Origin: Bacteroidetes bacterium UBA2234
GTDB lineage: Bacteria > Bacteroidota > Bacteroidia > NS11-12g > UBA955
DNA: 8,744 nucleotides
Reading direction: 5' to 3'
Assembly (NCBI GenBank): GCA_002347985.1
Contig: DDYM01000066.1
Location: forward strand, 1-8,744
Shown: positions 7,440 through 8,744 of the stretch, one piece after another
Position numbering within the stretch: position 1 is the first letter of the stretch
How the letters are laid out: each line of letters opens with the position of its first letter
The notes under the pieces: model-generated
What the model saw: the letters and a program-made list of their open reading frames with translations, nothing else
Database searches by the model: none
What the model was told of the DNA's origin: nothing
Program-made: the position numbers and the translations under genes

Positions 7440-7464
7440 TTTGTACTGAAAAAGTACAAATTTA
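7440..7464 (-). promoter_or_regulatory. Candidate ileS-operon promoter with overlapping palindrome
   Basis: On the minus strand TAAATTTG (7464-7457) is a perfect match to the Bacteroidota -7 element TAnnTTTG, about 25 nt before the ileS ATG. The -33 match is weak (TCTG at 7485-7482, 17-nt spacer). The -7 element overlaps a perfect 8-bp inverted repeat, TTTGTACT (7440-7447) and AGTACAAA (7453-7460), around a 5-nt centre. The likely transcription start falls inside this palindrome, a position suited to an operator; if included in the RNA it would form a small hairpin just before the start codon. Promoter and operator roles are inference from sequence alone. Confidence 0.45.
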
Positions 7465-7472
7465 CTGAATTC

Positions 7473-7518
7473 CTAGGGAAACAGAGATGTGATAATCTAT
7501 AGCTCTCTAAAGACCTAG
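7473..7518. repeat. Nested inverted repeat between lipoprotein gene and ileS
   Basis: CTAGG (7473-7477) pairs with CCTAG (7514-7518), and inside it AGAGA (7483-7487) pairs with TCTCT (7504-7508). The two short stems are separated by matching 5-nt internal loops, around a 16-nt centre. The element begins 5 nt after the lipoprotein stop codon on the minus strand. No U tract follows, so it is not a convincing intrinsic terminator. Pairing is short and chance is a real possibility. Confidence 0.2.
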
Positions 7519-7523
7519 TTAGT

Positions 7524-7910
7524 TTAGTCGGTAATTACGATTGTTTCGGTGATTTTGGGATGGTATTCTTTTTCTGACAAATAAATTGATCGTTGGATGG
7601 TATCTGTTTTCCCTTGTTTGTCGGTGATGTAGTAGGTGTTGTAGTAAGACGCCCTTTGATAAGCATGAATATTATCTATCCCCAGAGTGATCTTTTCTCC
7701 TGCTGCCAGCTTGTATTGATAAGTAAAACTTATCAAGCCCCCATAATATCTTTCAAAATATCTTTTTATAAAAATGGAATCGGATTTATGATTCACGATG
7801 ACATTGGATATTGAAATCATCTTGACGGGTTGGGTAATATCTGGTTCGCAAGAAGAAAAAAGAAAGGTGATTATTGCAACGATTGTGCATCGTGTGATGG
7901 CGTTTTTCAT
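7524..7910 (-). CDS. Small predicted lipoprotein
   Basis: This is a 128-residue hypothetical protein with an N-terminal lipoprotein signal: basic MKNAITR, a hydrophobic core (CTIVAIITFLF, about 8-18) and the lipobox-like LFSSC with the candidate lipidated Cys at 21. The residues after the Cys (EPD) are acidic, which in some Bacteroidota favours export to the outer face of the outer membrane; that is suggestive only. The mature part (about 107 residues) is rich in Tyr, Ile, Ser and Thr and alternates polar and hydrophobic residues as in a small beta-rich fold (for example ISISNVIVNHKSDSIFIK and TETIVITD at the end). I recognise no domain. The ATG (7910-7908) lies 4 nt after the stop of the beta-barrel gene, so the two are co-transcribed and their products may meet at the outer membrane. 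Maturation would need LspA, encoded a few kb downstream. Confidence 0.8.
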   Translation of the reverse strand: MKNAITRCTIVAIITFLFSSCEPDITQPVKMISISNVIVNHKSDSIFIKRYFERYYGGLISFTYQYKLAAGEKITLGIDNIHAYQRASYYNTYYITDKQGKTDTIQRSIYLSEKEYHPKITETIVITD

Positions 7911-7914
7911 GGTT

Positions 7915-8744
7915 TTAAATTTTTATTCTTAGAGATAAACCGAGTGAATAAAGTTGATTTATGGATTTTGCGGTGACCCTGTCTAAGGTTATCACTTCGC
8001 GTTTATAGACAACTGCGGAGGGTGAAACGTGTTCAGTAGAAAGGATGGCCTCTGTTTTATAGAAGTCGCTGTAGCTGGGAATTCGAGTGTAGCTGAAAGA
8101 GGCTGTGATCTCCAGATTTTTTTTGATAGGATAAATGAACTGTATATGTGCGTTGATCGGCATAAAAGCGTAGCTGTAATTCGGAATAAATGTGTAGGCT
8201 TCCTCGAGTAAAGTATCCTTTCCCAGACGTTTATTTTTATAGGTATTAAAACTATCGGTATAGTTGTTTTCATGGTTGCGTTTTGTTATTCCCCAACCCA
8301 GTCCCCCTCCGATGTTCAGTACACCCTTTTTGATTGGAATGAGGTATCCGATTTCATTGAGTAAGAAATTACTTGAAAAATTTGAGTCTAATTTGGAATG
8401 ATAACTATACCCCCACTGATAGTGTGAGTTCGGTTGAATAAGTATGCTTGCTTTGTACCATGCACCAGGGGGAATTTTATTGGGTAGATAAACTCGCGAT
8501 GGTTGGGATACGAGTAATATTTGTGACTCTAGCATTTTTCGAGACGACTCATGGCTTAATCCATAGCTACTTCCTATCGAAAAAATATATTGCCATTTCT
8601 TTTTGTAATTCTGCGTTAAATAGGGCGTTGGATTGGGATTTATGGGTATTGGAACGTCGAGCAATTGTGATTGATTTGAAGAGTCAACTGTTTTGACATC
8701 AGAAACATTGGATAATTTGAACGATTGGGGTACAATATAACGTC
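7915..8744 (-). CDS. Probable outer-membrane beta-barrel protein, 5' end outside window
   Basis: The frame is open to the right edge: 26 further codons (RYIVPQSFKLSNV...) precede the internal TTG at 8664, so that TTG is not a supported start. About 275 residues are visible. The first 45 or so are a polar linker rich in Ser, Asn, Asp and Pro (SNVSDVKTVDSSNQ, then PIPINPNPTP). From WQYIFSIGSSYG onward the sequence has alternating hydrophobic/polar stretches with many Tyr, Gly and Ser, separated by Asn/Asp/Lys turns, as in Bacteroidota outer-membrane barrels: for example KGVLNIGGGLGWGITKRN, NLEITASFSYTRIPSY and the terminal LYSLGLSLRIKI. About eight strands are plausible. The linker before the barrel suggests a longer protein, perhaps with an N-terminal inner-membrane or regulatory part, but that is outside the window. 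It is followed after 4 nt by the lipoprotein gene. No named family is recognised; base composition is clearly more AT-rich than ileS. Confidence 0.75.
   Translation of the reverse strand, partial: RYIVPQSFKLSNVSDVKTVDSSNQSQLLDVPIPINPNPTPYLTQNYKKKWQYIFSIGSSYGLSHESSRKMLESQILLVSQPSRVYLPNKIPPGAWYKASILIQPNSHYQWGYSYHSKLDSNFSSNFLLNEIGYLIPIKKGVLNIGGGLGWGITKRNHENNYTDSFNTYKNKRLGKDTLLEEAYTFIPNYSYAFMPINAHIQFIYPIKKNLEITASFSYTRIPSYSDFYKTEAILSTEHVSPSAVVYKREVITLDRVTAKSINQLYSLGLSLRIKI

Noticed and set aside
7027..7449. Open frame of 140 codons on the plus strand
   Set aside because: Antisense to the ileS N-terminus, including the signature motif codons; no family similarity recognised.
7473..7518. Intrinsic terminator of the barrel/lipoprotein unit
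   Set aside because: The nested stems are only 5 bp each and no run of U follows on the minus strand; listed as a weak repeat only.
7915..8664. Barrel gene starting at the TTG at 8664
   Set aside because: The frame stays open through the right edge of the window, so this is more likely an internal codon of a longer gene.

Overview
The window looks like chromosomal DNA from a member of the Bacteroidota. The reasons are the families present (hexameric-type citrate synthase, an eukaryote-like type 2 isoleucyl-tRNA synthetase, a zinc-ligand-poor TraR/DksA protein, an enlarged LspA), the absence of clear Shine-Dalgarno sequences, and promoter-like sequences of the Bacteroidota TTTG / TAnnTTTG kind. 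Every gene I can support lies on the minus strand, so genes are read here from high to low coordinates. I did not assign a genus.

Right end (about 7524-8744): a two-gene unit. A protein with a probable C-terminal outer-membrane beta-barrel, whose 5' end lies outside the window, is followed after 4 nt by a small predicted lipoprotein. This part is visibly more AT-rich than the rest, and I recognise neither gene as a named family.

Middle (1208-7434): a tightly packed five-gene run, ileS - traR/dksA-like - lspA - lysS - small winged-helix protein, with spacings of 2, 6 and 37 nt and a 1-nt stop/start overlap (TGATG). It combines two aminoacyl-tRNA synthetases, a probable RNA-polymerase-binding regulator, the lipoprotein signal peptidase and an unnamed small putative DNA-binding protein. 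The 89-nt gap upstream of ileS holds a perfect TAnnTTTG -7 element that overlaps a perfect 8-bp inverted repeat. A second hairpin abuts the lysS start codon. lspA has no usable ATG and most likely starts at a TTG two codons after the stop of the preceding gene, in the same frame.

Left end (1-1093): gltA, citrate synthase, truncated by the window edge just before its catalytic aspartate. It has a plausible promoter of its own in the 114-nt gap upstream.

The window is mostly housekeeping. The points most worth a second look are the rearranged GIHH signature in IleRS (connected with mupirocin resistance in type 2 enzymes), the small winged-helix gene coupled to lysS, the TTG-initiated lspA in frame with the DksA-like gene, and the barrel/lipoprotein pair. 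I saw no mobile element, CRISPR array, tRNA or rRNA, and no gene-free stretch longer than about 115 nt.
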